This document shows, in pieces, positions 42,247 through 53,584 of a stretch of DNA of 64,000 nucleotides (the stretch's first letter is position 1; each line of letters starts with the position of its first letter). The notes below the pieces were generated by a model. It saw only the letters and a list, made by a program, of their open reading frames with translations. It searched no databases and was not told the origin of the DNA. The translations under genes were made by a program, and so were the position numbers. Source of the stretch: Elymus sibiricus (lineage: Eukaryota > Streptophyta > Magnoliopsida > Poales > Poaceae); assembly GCA_039707655.1 (NCBI GenBank), contig CM077670.1, forward strand, positions 146,858,001-146,922,000, read 5' to 3'.

Positions 42247-43839
42247 TGTAGCGACCCGACCCAAATGGATTGGAGTCTCTGTGCATAAGTGCTATCCCTG
42301 GATCGGCTTGCTAGTTGAAGCTCTTGACATGTACTTTTTGTACAAACCATAAACACATAATTTTTCTACTGTTAAAAATATGTTTCTATCTAGAAGCTTT
42401 ATTTGGTTCTTTTCGAGTTTTCATAAGTCTTTTATTTGCAATTCTTTTTGGTTTTTGAGTGATTGCTTATATATGTTATTGTTTGCTTACGCTAGATTGT
42501 CCGGAGTGCGAGGCAGAATATTACCAATCTTTAGAGTTCAACGATCGTCAGCAAGGCAAGTTCACACTTTGATCATTCTTTTATATACCCAAGTTTTTCC
42601 TATGCATTAGTTCCATCGTTATACTTTGCATGAGTAGTATTTGGGAGTTGTGGCAATGCTTTGTAGTTCATTGAGGTAGGAACCCATTATCCTTGAAACA
42701 CCCCGGGAATTATCGTTGCTTGTTAAGTTAGATTGCTTAGCCATGCTTTTGTAGACGGGGTGGTATGTGTGATTCATGAAAGTTGTGAGAGAAATAATAA
42801 TTTTGGGTTAACCTTAAGGTGGCAACATTTTCAACACACATCTGGGTGGAATGGTTGGGGCACCCTGGAGAAACCAGTGGACTTGCCCGGGCACCTGGAG
42901 AAACCAGGACTTGCCCAGGGGACCCCGGAGTACCCGGGGATCACCCTATGGAATGCCACCCAGGCTCAAAGGGATCAAACGATATTTCATGACTAGAAGC
43001 TTCCATGTGCAGCCACAAGCCATTATGGGCTCTGGCCTAGTTGAGTAGGTTGTGTGACCTCTTTTCGGGTAGGCTAGCAGATGTAGGGGAATGTAGGTGT
43101 ACTGGCCTACCCATTGTTAAGGGGAAACGCTTCTGAAAGACTTTGTCTCGATCTTCCGATCAAGGAGGTGGTCGAGTCTTGTGGGGAAAAGTGCGCAAAC
43201 CTCTGCAGAGTGTATAAACTAATCATGATTAGCCGTCTCCCCGGTTGTGGGCACTTTTGAGCATTTAGAAGTGGAATTATGGAGTGATCTCATCACCATC
43301 AAAATTAATTAATGAATTGGGTTAATAACTTGGGATTTTGGATTGAGTTGGAGGAACCATGTCAATAATGGCAAACTTTGTAGAAATAATTTAAATTAAT
43401 TTGATATAGGACAAAATTAACTTTATGCAAAAATTAAACTTAGAGCCTCCACCAGCCATATATTGCATATAGAGGTAGAAATTTCAGTATTATTCTATGG
43501 TGTGACTTTGCCAGCATATTCCATGTGCTGACCTACACGGCTGCAACGTCTTATGTTGTAGATTTTTTCGACAAGAATTAAGGTGCAATAGGTCCTTGTC
43601 CGCACTCAGCATTTGTCGTGGAGTTGGATGGACTCATTTACCTTCGATGCTTCCGCAGTTATTTATTTTAGGTGGCCTTCAGCCATATTTATGTAATAAA
43701 CTCTTTTGAGGACACCGAAGTAATAGAGTGTGTGATTGAAGTCTGTTATATTTCATCGAGTACTGTGTGTGCTAGCAAACCGATCCAGGGATAGCACTTA
43801 TGCACAGAGACTCCGATCCACTTGGGTCGGGTCGCTACA
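42247..43839 (+). repeat. Element C 5' LTR with long inverted ends
   Basis: A 1,593-bp LTR from TGTAGCGACCCGACCC to GGGTCGGGTCGCTACA. The first 68 bases (42247-42314) and the last 68 (43772-43839) are reverse complements with 3 mismatches. The primer site follows three bases later. ATCTG (42242-42246) may be the target copy; the partner lies outside the window. Confidence 0.88.
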
Positions 43840-43842
43840 AGA

Positions 43843-43855
43843 TGGTATTCAGAGC
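43843..43855 (+). other. Element C primer binding site
   Basis: TGGTATTCAGAGC, one inserted T away from TGGTATCAGAGC, the classic site complementary to the 3' end of initiator methionine tRNA. Confidence 0.8.
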
Positions 43856-43995
43856 ACACGCAGACTGTAGGACGCGACCACTAGGAATGGAAAAGCCATA
43901 GGAGGAAAAAACTTATTTTACAATTTCCCTATATATCCATTGGTCTTATACTCTTCTCTATTCATTTCTAATTCTTCTCTATTTCAAAAATATAG

Positions 43996-44703
43996 ATGTC
44001 GACCTCCAAGACCAAGTTTTACTAGCCCGACGAGACCGTACCCTTCGGAAAACACCTGAAGAACATCGTGAAGCACCTGAACATTGCTCTACCCACTTTC
44101 ACCGGAACCTTCAGCGCGACCTTGCCGGAGGAGAAACGGTGGAGAATTGACGTCCACATTCCCGGACGTACTTTTCGACATACCACTGAGTCCATTGATT
44201 TCTTATTGGATGCGCCAACTTGGAGCTTAGGCAGGAGTATTGCCGCACACGACACCCTTGGACGCATTTGTGAGGATTATCATGTAGATCTCAAAGGGAC
44301 CACCTACAGGATGTGCCGACGCCGGGATCACCAAGGAGAAATAGTCCGCACCAGGGAAGACGAGACGATCACATCATACATACAGGATCTGGAGGAGCAC
44401 ATCCGCCGATTGGAGACCCAGATGCACGGTAGCATGAAGAGCACCAAGAAGCTGATGACCCGGAATACCGAGCTTGAGGATGAACTCAAGGCAACCCATG
44501 ATGGATATGAGGAGGAAATCAGCGTGCTACTAGAAAAGTATGAAGACCCGAAGAAGAAGCTGGAAGAAGCTGAGGAGAAGCTGGATCAGGGGGAAAACAT
44601 TCAGAAGGACGGCTCCGATGGGTGTTTCATCAGCCAAGACAAGGATTATGAAGACGATGATGATGATGACATGATGGAGTCCTCTTCTGATCAGAACTTT
44701 TAG
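43996..44703 (+). pseudogene. Extra ORF ahead of gag in element C (unknown, coiled coil)
   Basis: A frame from ATG 43996 to TAG 44701 is broken only by TAG at 44023 and then open for 225 codons. I do not recognise the product. The first ~110 residues look like a small folded domain (PTFTGTFSATLPEEKRW, IDVHIPGRTFRHTTESIDFL, GRICEDYHVDLKGTTYRM). Residues about 125-195 are a predicted coiled coil (IQDLEEHIRRLETQM, LEDELKATHDGYEEEI), and the end is acidic with runs of Asp (YEDDDDDDMMESSSDQNF). It lies between the primer site and gag, with its own stop and about 230 bp of spacer before gag, so it is not a gag leader. It may act in particle formation or be a captured host fragment; neither is shown. 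Confidence 0.6.
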
Positions 44704-44929
44704 CCGACCACCATTTTAGTTATTAGTATTTCGATTTCTCGATTAGATTTTTTGATCAGTTCGATGTTGTTTGTGAGACTTTGTGTAATAGTTATCTTAG
44801 GCTCGAGTGTGTGAACCTTGATTGAAATTGAATGGTGTGATTTGGAGATTTATTTCCATCATTTGCATATGGGCAGTGCTTTTCCCTTAGACCTTATTCT
44901 CTCTATATCTCGTCTATTCTACCCATCAG

Positions 44930-45064
44930 ATGCCGCCGAGACGCGACAATTCTAGGAGTGGCTCAGGTAACAATAGACCCAGCGTGGAGCAGCTACTCCA
45001 GACCTAGAACTAGTTGTTACAACTTCTGATGCAGAACCAGAACCAGAACCAGAACATCATCAGC

Positions 45065-45115
<51 letters not shown>

Positions 45116-46015
45116 AACAACAACCCACGTGATAACCATACCCGTTTCTTGAGGTTGAACCCACCAGTGTTCTCAAGCAGCACCGAGCCGATTGTCGTAG
45201 ATGACTGGCTCCGCAAGATCGTAAGAGAGGTGGCCACCGCAGGATGCACCGGCGCGGAGAAGGTTAGGTTTGCCACGCACGAGCTAGATGGACCAGCAGC
45301 TTCATGGTGGGAGAACTACACCGCCACATACCCCATGGTGAACATGACTTGGGATCAGTTCCAATAGGCTTTCCGCACCGCTCATGTTTCAGTTGGAGCC
45401 ATGAGCCTAAAGAAGAGGGAATTCCGCAACTTACGCCAGGGAACCCATTCAGTGGGAGAATATGTTGATGAGTTCAGCAAGTTGGCCTGATATGCTTCAG
45501 GAGACGTGGCCACAGATGCCGCTAAACAGGAGAAATTGCTGGAGGGACTGAACGATGAGCTGGGAGTTCAATTGACCATGGCTACCTTCAATAACTATCA
45601 AGAGTTGGTTGACAAGGCTATCATTCTTGAAGGCAAGCAGCAGTAGATGGAGAACCGCAAGAGTAATTACGGACAAGGAAAGTATAACTCTGGAGTTCAG
45701 TAGAAGCCCCGCTACACCCTGTACTTTGGAAATACTGGATCAGGACCCAATAAGTTTGGAGGACACAACCATCAAAACCATGGAGGTCATTCTCATCACG
45801 GAGGCAATGGACATAACCATAATGGCCATAGGAATGGAGGAAACGGCAATCAGTATCGTTCCAACCCAGCAACACCAGCAAAGAAGGATCTGAGCCACAT
45901 TTCCTGTTTCAAGTGCAAGAACACAGCACACTATGCCACTGATTGTCCCGAGGCGAAGAATGGCAATGGCAATGAAAGCTCTGGAAAGAATCCCAATCCT
46001 TTCACCAGAGGTTAG
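44930..46015 (+). pseudogene. gag: Element C gag
   Basis: The start is ATG 44930 (MPPRRDNSRSGSG). A poly-Asn tract coded by (CAA)n lies near the N-terminus. The retrotransposon gag domain follows: PVFSSSTEPIVVDDWLRKI, then FATHELDGPAASWWENY, then KREFRNLRQGTHSVGEYVDE. A His/Asn/Gly-rich linker precedes the zinc knuckle CFKCKNTAHYATDC (CX2CX4HX4C, about 45902-45943). The frame is broken by TAG or TGA at 45005, 45011, 45365, 45488, 45644, 45701 and 46013, with no TAA. It runs on into the protease. Confidence 0.88.
45062..45126 (+). repeat. (CAA)n microsatellite in element C gag
   Basis: About 20 AAC/CAA triplets in a row with one interruption near 45115, coding for poly-Asn inside gag. Confidence 0.92.
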
Positions 46016-46194
46016 GTGAACCATGTCAATGTGGAGGAAGTCTATGAGCAGCCTGACGCGGTTATTGGTAAGTTCTTGGTTAATTCAATTCCAGCCCTTG
46101 TTCTTTTTGACACTGGTGCATCGCATTCATTCATATCAAAGGGATTTGTGGATAAGTTTAAGTTGCCAACCATAGCCCTTAAGTCACCCATGTT

Positions 46195-46199
46195 AGTAA
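46195..46199. repeat. Target site duplication of solo LTR A2 (left copy)
   Basis: AGTAA precedes the LTR and is repeated at 50267-50271 after it. Confidence 0.9.
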
Positions 46200-49100
46200 T
46201 GTGACACCCTGATTTTTGCTCCTCGATTTTTTTTCCTTCGCGGGAATTTGACTCCCGTCTTTTTTTATATGTTGTCGGATTTTCTCTCGCTCTTGGGTAT
46301 ATGAAGATGGTCAATTAGCCTTGCCTTCCTATCCAACCCTGTCACTCAAAATTTATGCTCAGGATTTTGACGCCGAAACCCTACTCTCCGATCTACCGGA
46401 AGGGAAACCCTAATTCCTTCCGTTACAAAGGAACCCCAATTTCCTTTGATCTTTTGCCTCCCAAATTTTTCCCAGTGATCACCCTATCTTTTTAAATCCT
46501 GGATATGTAAAAATATTGCCAAGTCATTTGCAATATTTTTCATTTAAAATTAATTCCTTTTTCTGCCAGTTAAAGGAATTAAATCCAGGAAAATATCTAT
46601 CCATCTCCAAAGTTCATGAAAACTTGTGGAGATATTCTTTGTGATCATATTGAGCTCCCATCAAAATATTGGCCAAAATTAAATGAGGGAAATTGCCTTT
46701 TCCTATTTAAAGCCAATATTGCAATTTGGGCACTTTCCAAAGGAGCTACCATTTTGGTAGCCAGGAAAAATCCCTAATAATTTGTGGAGCTTCTCCTATC
46801 GATATATTCACCATTTCCATCAAGATCCCAAGTTCCACAGTTGAAATTTTGAGCACATCATCCAGTTCTTGTTTCTGGATCAATTTTGAGGTTGTGAAGC
46901 AACTATATTTTATATTGCTTCAAAAATTATCAAATTAATCCAGGACCTCACATTCCATATATGATGTGAGTATGCAAAAATTCACATCATTTCATCTAGC
47001 CAATTTCTCCCAAAAATTCCATCTAGTTTCTGTCCAGATTCAAGCTCTATGAAGGAAGTACCACTTTGGCATTTCCAAATGAGCTGAAATTTTTCCATCA
47101 CCTTCATATCTCCAAATCATCACCCTACACCAAAATTCGGTTCATTTTATCAAGCCAAATGAGTGCAGCTTCAAAGTCAAGTTTCTGGACCAAATTTGGC
47201 ATTGCCAAGGAAGTATATGCAAACTTGGTCCAAATGCCTTCAAATTTTACCAGACCTAGTCCTTCCTACCACATTTCCCTGTGACAACTTTCCCAGCTCG
47301 TTGGCATATTTTTCTGACCACAACTTCCTGTCCAGAAACTGTTTTGACTCCCCTCGATGAATCTAGACTTTTCCTGGTTCACCCAGATCCATATCTTGTA
47401 TATTTGAGCAGTGGTGCACCTGTTTGACAAGGTTGGACAGGCAGTAAAGTGCCAGAGCTGGTAGTGCGCGTGGTGACCACGCAGCCACCGTGCAGAAATG
47501 GTGCTCTGCACTTTGTCAGCTCCGTCCGGTCGTCTCCGGCTAGTCCTCGCTTGTCCAAACATGTCCGGCGACTCCGCACCACCCACGTACCCCTCTCCCG
47601 CAGCTTCTCCCCTCCTCTTTCTTCTTCTCCACGCCACGGCAAGAGCCGCCACGGGACTGTCCCGCGCGTGAACCCCGCCGTCGTCGTTTCTTCTCTTGTC
47701 TCCTTCCTCCACGAGCGCTCTCGAGGCCTCTGCTCTCCACGCGAAGCCACCCGAAGCTCGCAAGCGTCCAGCCACGTCTCCCCCGAGCTCCAGTGCGGCG
47801 ATAGCATCGCCAGCGCGGCCATCCTCATCTGCTCGCTCCGGCTGGCTATATATTCCGCCGCACCACCACCATGGACACCGCTCGGCCTCGCCTTAAATTC
47901 ACCCACCCGAGTCCTCCCCGGCTTTGCCCAAGCTCACCACCGGACGAGCCATCCTCCCGCGAGCCCTCCCGTCTACTCTCCCTCTCCGGGGAACCCCCAG
48001 GCCGCCGGAACCTCGCTGGAACCGCCTCCCATGGCCGTCCAAGCCTTCGTCACCCCGGTCTTCCTCGGCATCCGTGCGCTACCAGGACGGATGCGCGGCG
48101 TCCCCCTGAGCCCGCCGGTGGCCGTAGCGTCGTCGGAGGTGGCCGGAGCTGCTGGTGCGAGCGACGGCACGAGCTCGGCCAAGCTCCTCTGCCTCCAGCA
48201 TTGCAGGGAAGAAGAGGAAGGCGAGAGGAGAGAGAGAGCTGGCGGGCCCCGCCAGTAAGTGACCCAGCCCCGGGCCCGCAGTGATTTTAAGTGGAGGCGT
48301 ATTCTCGAAAGTATGTTTTCCTCTCTGGAAAGCGTACTTTGCTTTTACTCCGTCCGAAAATGCGTTTTCAATATGCAGAAGGCGTATTTCAGTGGAAGGC
48401 GCCTTCTGTTCTACTCAGCCGGCCGAAATGGTTAAATTGCGGGCGTTCGCCCGTTAGCCGCAGAAAAGCTCAGTTTTTATTTGTTTTTCTGCCTAACGAA
48501 CGAACGGCCCTAACTTTTTAACCGTGACTCCGATTCAGGTGATTCCAGAGCCCACTTCTCAGTTCGTCGAGCCCGTTCCGATGACATCACTTTAACCATG
48601 TTTACACTTTTTGAAAATACCCATTTTGCCCCTGCCCTCTATTCAGCCCCTCCGAGAGGGAATCCTTTCCGGCGAATTTTCCGCGAGGTGATCGCACTTC
48701 TCTCCGGAGTATTCCTTCACCCCCAGGCAAGCCGAACATCTGATATATGCCCTAAAGCATTGCTCTGTGTTATTCTTGCGTGTTTAATTAATGATTATGC
48801 CTGTGTTAGAAATAATTAAACTCCTGATAATTTGAATTTGCTATTTACATTACCTGCTAATACTCATCATATTATCGCACTAGTGACTCGTTGTAATGCA
48901 TATGGAGATAGGTTGTTATGTTTTCATAGCAATTACATCATGCATTGTCATGATAAAGAATCTGATATAATGACAACAACCTCCTCCGTCGGCTGGATCG
49001 AGTCATAGTGCCACCGAACCGAGCTCATCGAGTGCAACCACATTTGCCGGTATGGGATGGCCCTAGCTTGCTCTATTGTTCTGCCTCTTGTCGGTACCAC

Positions 49101-50266
49101 CAAATAGGGAAGGTTATGCGTGCGCGCTACCCTGGCCCGGTAGGCAGCGATAACCTTGTGAGCCCAGTTGAGTTATTATTCCGGCGTCCCCGTTTGGGAC
49201 AGTTTTGTTTGGCCACGACGGTGGCAGGTGTCATGGGGTGACACAGGGGCCACCCAGGACATGACCCTGGGAAGGTATGATTGTCGGTGGGACCGTAAGA
49301 GTGTCAGGCAATAGCTAGGTTTTGTTGGAGCAGCACCGGTCCACCCGAATGGGAACATGTACTAAAGTACGAGGCCAGGTGCTCCATGGCGTGGGTAAAG
49401 TGCGCAACCTCTGCAGATTGTAAATCTATTCAAATAGCCGCGTCCTCGGTCATGGATAGTTCATACTCGGCCACTATTTGGTCTGTGTCGAGTCTGGAGG
49501 AACAAACTATATAACGTATTGTTAAGACTAAACCAGAGAATGGTAAGGTTTATCAGACTTGCAGTACAGATGCATGGACATCGGATGATGTCAGGGTTAT
49601 GAAATGTTAGCTATGCGATGGCTATGAATGAGTGGTCGGATGACCGCAACTTTTGGATCAGACTTGGATAGTGAGATTATTCGGAGTATGGATTATTTAC
49701 TTGATATACTCTACCTTACTGTATTTACTCCAATAGTTATCATACTGGATAATCCTGTTATGACATGATAATTGATATTGCCAGATAATTCTGCTATGAC
49801 CTAATGATTAATACTGCTAGATGATTAATCTTGCTAGATAATCCTGCCATCACATGATAGTTAATACTGTTAAGATAACAAGTGCATGCTTGAATGCCAT
49901 GGATTGCATTGCTTGGTGTATATGTTGGTTTGGTTTGCTTCCGAGTACATTCAAAAGTACTCAGCGGCCTTCAATGTGGCCAGGTTCACCTAAGGATTCG
50001 ACGACCTCTAGAGAGTAGCCGGAGTGTTCGCGGGCTAGAAAAGTAACCCAGTCAGATCCATGTGGATTGGAGCCGCACCAGGACCATGCTGCCTTAGATA
50101 GAGCTTTTCCGCTGCCAGCACCCTTGTAAATATCATGTAAGACTTATACATCTATTGATAGAAGTGTTCATGATACTTGTTGTAAAAGCGCATGCCAGAG
50201 TGATTTTCTTGGGCTGGTATGTGCGGCGACCGTCTGACTACAGTGGTATTCCGGCGGGGCGCCACA
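46200..50266 (+). mobile_element. Solo LTR A2, a 4,067-bp LTR of family A
   Basis: The sequence runs from TGTGACACCC to GGGGCGCCACA and is flanked by AGTAA on both sides with no internal domain, so it is a solo LTR left by recombination between the two LTRs of a former element. An LTR over 4 kb without coding sequence is typical of LARD elements such as Sukkula; whether it is that family needs a library match. It has a GC-rich gene-like segment at about 47440-48260, a TATATATT at about 47845, and a cluster of GAAARCGYNYTTTC motifs at about 48300-48400. Homologous copies are at 1-829 and 60457-64000. Confidence 0.88.
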
Positions 50267-50653
50267 AGTAAGTTCCCCAGGAGCAGAATCGATGGCTAGT
50301 CGGGGATGTTTTCAGTTGCCGTTGACCATAGGGAGGCATTTTTTCCCACATACCTCGTCACCCTAGAATCACAAGGATTGGACGTAATCCTAGGCATGGA
50401 TTGGTTGTCCAAGTATGAGGGGAATATTGATTGTGCTAGTAAGTCAATTCTTCTCACAACCCTAGAGGGAAAACGGATCAAGTATGTGTCCAGGCATACG
50501 CCAAGGAGGACCCAGGTGAACTCTCTTATGGGAGTTTTTCAGGAGGAAGTACCTGTAGTGAAGGATTATCCCGATGTATTCCTAGAGGAATTACCAGGCA
50601 TGCCACCGGACCGAGATATTGAGTTTTTGATTGAGCTATTGCCAGGCACATGA

Positions 50654-50935
50654 CCAATATCCAAGAGACCGTATCGGATGCCCGCTAATGATTTGGAGGA
50701 AATTAAGAAGCATATTAAGGAGTTATTAGAGAAAGGTTATATTCGACCGAGTTCATCACCTTGGGGAGCCCTAGTGCTTTTAGTGGAGAAAAAGGATGGA
50801 ACATTGCGAATAGTTGTGGATTATCGTTCGTTGAACGAGTTGACCATCAAAAACAAGTACCCTCCGCCTATGATTAATGATTTGTTTGATCAGCTAGTTA
50901 GAGCTAGTGTTTTCTCCAGGATTGATCTTCGACCA
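50654..50935 (+). pseudogene. pol: Element C reverse transcriptase, N-terminal part (cut by G)
   Basis: The open frame reads [58 protein letters not shown] and VFSRIDL, the start of the RT palm and fingers. The YVDD box is not reached because element G begins at 50936, right after FSRIDLR. Confidence 0.9.
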
Positions 50936-52460
50936 TGTAGGTTCTAGAAGATAGGTCTAGAGGGGGGGGGGGTGAATAGACTCTTAACCAATCAAAAGTG
51001 CAGTTTTTAATTCTCTTAGAATTTAGGCAGATTTTAGCACAAGTTAAGATATCACCAGGACTTCCTACACATGCATATCTAGAGATAAAGCAGCGGAAAT
51101 AGTATAGCATGCAATTGTGCGGAAAGTAATGGGGTAGAGAAGTGAAGATCAAACGCAATGAAGACACGGTGGTTTTTGGCGTGGTTCCGATAGGTGGTGC
51201 CATCATACGTCCATGTTGATGGAGACTTCAACCCATGAAGGTTAACGGTTGCACGAATCCATGGAGGGCTCCACCCACGAAGGCTCCACGAAGAAGCAAC
51301 CTTGCATATTCCACCATGGCTTATGTCCACGAAGGACTAGCCTCACTTGGGTAGATCTTCACAAAGTAGGCGATCTCCTTGCCCTTACAAACTCATTGGT
51401 TCAACTCCACATGATCTTGGAAGCTCCCAAGTGACGCCTAACCAATCTAGGAGACACCACTCTCCAAAAGGTAATAGACGTTGTTGTTGATGATGAACTC
51501 CTTGCTCTTGTGCATCAAATGATAGTCTCCCCAACACTCAATCACTCTCTCACAGATTTGGCTTTGGTAGGAGAAGGATTTGAGTGGAAAGCAACTTGGG
51601 AAGGGCTAGAAATCAAGGTTCAAATGGTTGGATTGGAATCTCTTGATCTCAACACATGAGCAGGTGGTTCTCTCTCAGAAAATGAATGGTGGAAGTGTAG
51701 GCACGTTCTAATGGCTCTCTCTATGGAGTAGGTGTGGGTGGAGGGGTATAAATAGGCTTCACCCAAAGATCCAACCGTTACAAGTATTTGACCCAACTCG
51801 GTGACACCGGACCAAAATCTCGGTGAGACCGACTAGTGTAAAAGACTTGTACGTTGGAGGTCTCGGTGAGACCGATCATAACATCTTGGTGAGATCAAAG
51901 TGCAATGGCTAGGGCAAGACCACGTTTCGGTAGTTCCGAAAATTTCATCTCGGAAATTCTAAAGTGAAGTGACATTGTTACAGCAACTTGGTCATGCCGT
52001 CTCGGTGAGACCGAGAACCATTTCGGTTGCACCGAAAAGTTAGGGTTTGGCTTTGGCAATGTGTCTGGTCAACTCGGTGAGTTCGGGATGTGGAAATTCG
52101 GTGGGACCGAGATGATGCTTTTAGGGTTTTGGATAGAAGTGATGTGGAGAAATGTTTGAGGGTTTTGGAGCAATACCACTAAGCACTTGAGCAATTGAGT
52201 CATGATCAAAACCTCATCCCCTTTTAATAGTATTGGCTTTCCTATGGACTCGATGTGATCTTGGATCACTTAACCAAAAATGAAGAGTCTTGGAGCTTTG
52301 CCAATATTTGTCCTTAGCATTTTGAAGGGGTCCACATCCTTTTGTCCTTGCCCTGCCACTGTTGAATTTATCTGAAATATACTAGATAAAAATGTTTAGT
52401 CCAACAACATGTATGTTGACATTAATTACCAAAACCACCAAGGGAGCAAATGTGCTTTCA
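50936..52460 (-). repeat. Element G 3' LTR
   Basis: A 1,525-bp LTR; on the plus strand it runs from TGTAGGTTCTAGAAG to GTGCTTTCA, so on the minus strand TGAAAGCAC to AGAACCTACA. It contains an 11-base G run (50962-50972) and many short CGGTGAGACCGA-type motifs in both orientations (51790-52110). Confidence 0.7.
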
Positions 52461-52474
52461 ATCTCCCCCTTTTT

Positions 52475-53584
52475 GGTAATTGATGACAACATACATCAAA
52501 ACTTCAAGTAGAAATGTAATAGAAGATTGTATGAAAGCTTTGAAGGAAACATGTAACATGCATATGCTCCCCCTATATATGTGCAACTATTAAATGATGA
52601 TAGCTTATGGATAGTAGTAGCACACAGTGAAGGAATTGTAATTAGTTACATGTATCGTGGCTATATGCATCAGAGCAACAAGATGAAAGTGAAGTACCCT
52701 CATGTCCATGATTTCTTTCTTGCAAACAATATGTGCAAAAGAAAGAGGTCATCATGCACATGAGTATGATGCACATACTTACCCTGAGGTTCTTGATCAT
52801 AATCCTGAAGAAATACACTTGAGAAAACAGGGTAAGATAACACAAGATAACTTCTCCAAGAAAAGGCACAAGATCAACAAGAGTACCAAGATTGGGATGA
52901 CATGTAGAAGAGAGTATCACTAAGTGAGTACTTCTTTTAGATGCAAACATGTCCCCAAAAGGTCAAATTCTCCCCTAAAGTGAACTTCCTCTCCCCCTGA
53001 ATCTAGCATTGGATATTGGGAGTAGGTAGGGTGAGATAACACCAGAACAAACAGAAATACATGTTTCTCCCCTCTTAGAAACATGTAGAATTCTCTCCTC
53101 TTATAAAATGCATCACTCTCCCTTAGGATATACCTTTTGATATGGAAGAGAATATGCCGATATAAGCTTTGATGTGCATCTCTCTCCCCCTTTGACATCA
53201 ATTTCCAAGAAGGGAAAGCTTCAAGGTCACTGGTCAAGTGGGTGTGGTCCTTCAGAAGCATAGCCAGCCATGATGTAATGTCAGATGCAGGTAGAGGGAA
53301 AGAATCATTGAGTGGAGCTAGAGAGAAAAATACAAGAAATATTTGACCGAAAGTTCTTTGAGCAATGAAGTCGGTGACTCCGAGTTTGGTCAATCGGTGT
53401 AGCCGAGATCAGTGAATCACTATAGTGCAGTGTTAAGTGCATCTCGGTGTATCCGATGTATTCCAAGTTGGTGTGACCGAGTCCAGTGCAGAGAGAAGAT
53501 TTTGTCAACTTAGCTCACTACGCAAAGAGGCTCTCACAAAGATTTGCAGGGAATTCAAATAAGATATGCAATGAATTTACTAGA
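52475..53584. other. Non-coding 3' region of element G
   Basis: The region upstream of the LTR in the element's own sense. It has repeated C-rich tracts (polypurine on the minus strand) and a few CGGTGTGACCGA-type motifs near 53380-53480. Open frames here have no recognisable protein features. Confidence 0.55.

Larger units (their letters stand above)
46016..50653 (+). pseudogene. Element C aspartic protease, split by the solo LTR
   Basis: The first part (46016-46199) has the active site LVLFDTGASHSFISKGFV. The frame is then interrupted by the 4,067-bp solo LTR and resumes at 50272. The second part reads TYLVTLESQGLDVILGMDWL and KYEGNIDCASKSI, the C-terminal half of the protease, then the linker to RT (VVKDYPDVFLEELPGMPPDR). 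A one-base shift near the T run at about 50340 and a TGA at 50651 add to the damage. Removing the LTR and one AGTAA copy restores continuity of the text around the insertion point. Confidence 0.85.
42247..50935 (+). mobile_element. Element C: chromovirus-like Ty3/gypsy retrotransposon, 5' part, split by solo LTR A2
   Basis: C has a 5' LTR, a primer site for initiator tRNA-Met type priming, an extra ORF, gag, protease (split by the solo LTR) and the first part of RT. It is cut by element G at 50936. RNase H, integrase and the 3' LTR are not in the window. The zinc knuckle, the DTGASHSFIS protease and the RT motifs place it in the chromovirus side of Ty3/gypsy, distinct from the Tat elements B, D, E and F. 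Confidence 0.88.
50936..53584 (-). mobile_element. Element G: 3' end of a Sirevirus-like Copia element
   Basis: On the minus strand this is a 3' LTR preceded by about 1.1 kb of non-coding sequence with repeated polypurine tracts. AAAAAGGGGGAGAT abuts the LTR (complement of 52461-52474), and further GGGGGAG copies occur near 52570, 52995 and 53185. Repeated polypurine tracts ahead of the 3' LTR are a known mark of Sireviruses. No gag-pol of G is in the window, because element E cuts it at 53585. GACCA (50931-50935) may be its target copy. Confidence 0.6.

Noticed and set aside
47449..48258. Open frame of 269 codons in the solo LTR as a host or captured gene
   Set aside because: Composition is Ser/Pro/Arg-rich as expected from GC-rich random sequence, several frames are open at once, and I see no matching protein in the homologous part of A3. 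Kept only as a comment on the LTR.
46200..50266. Firm assignment of family A to Sukkula, or of others to named TREP families
   Set aside because: LTR length and lack of coding suggest a LARD, but a name needs a sequence library comparison that could not be run.
52920..53393. Minus-strand open frame of 157 codons in element G
   Set aside because: It lies in the repeated polypurine tract region where Sireviruses are non-coding, and has no recognisable features.
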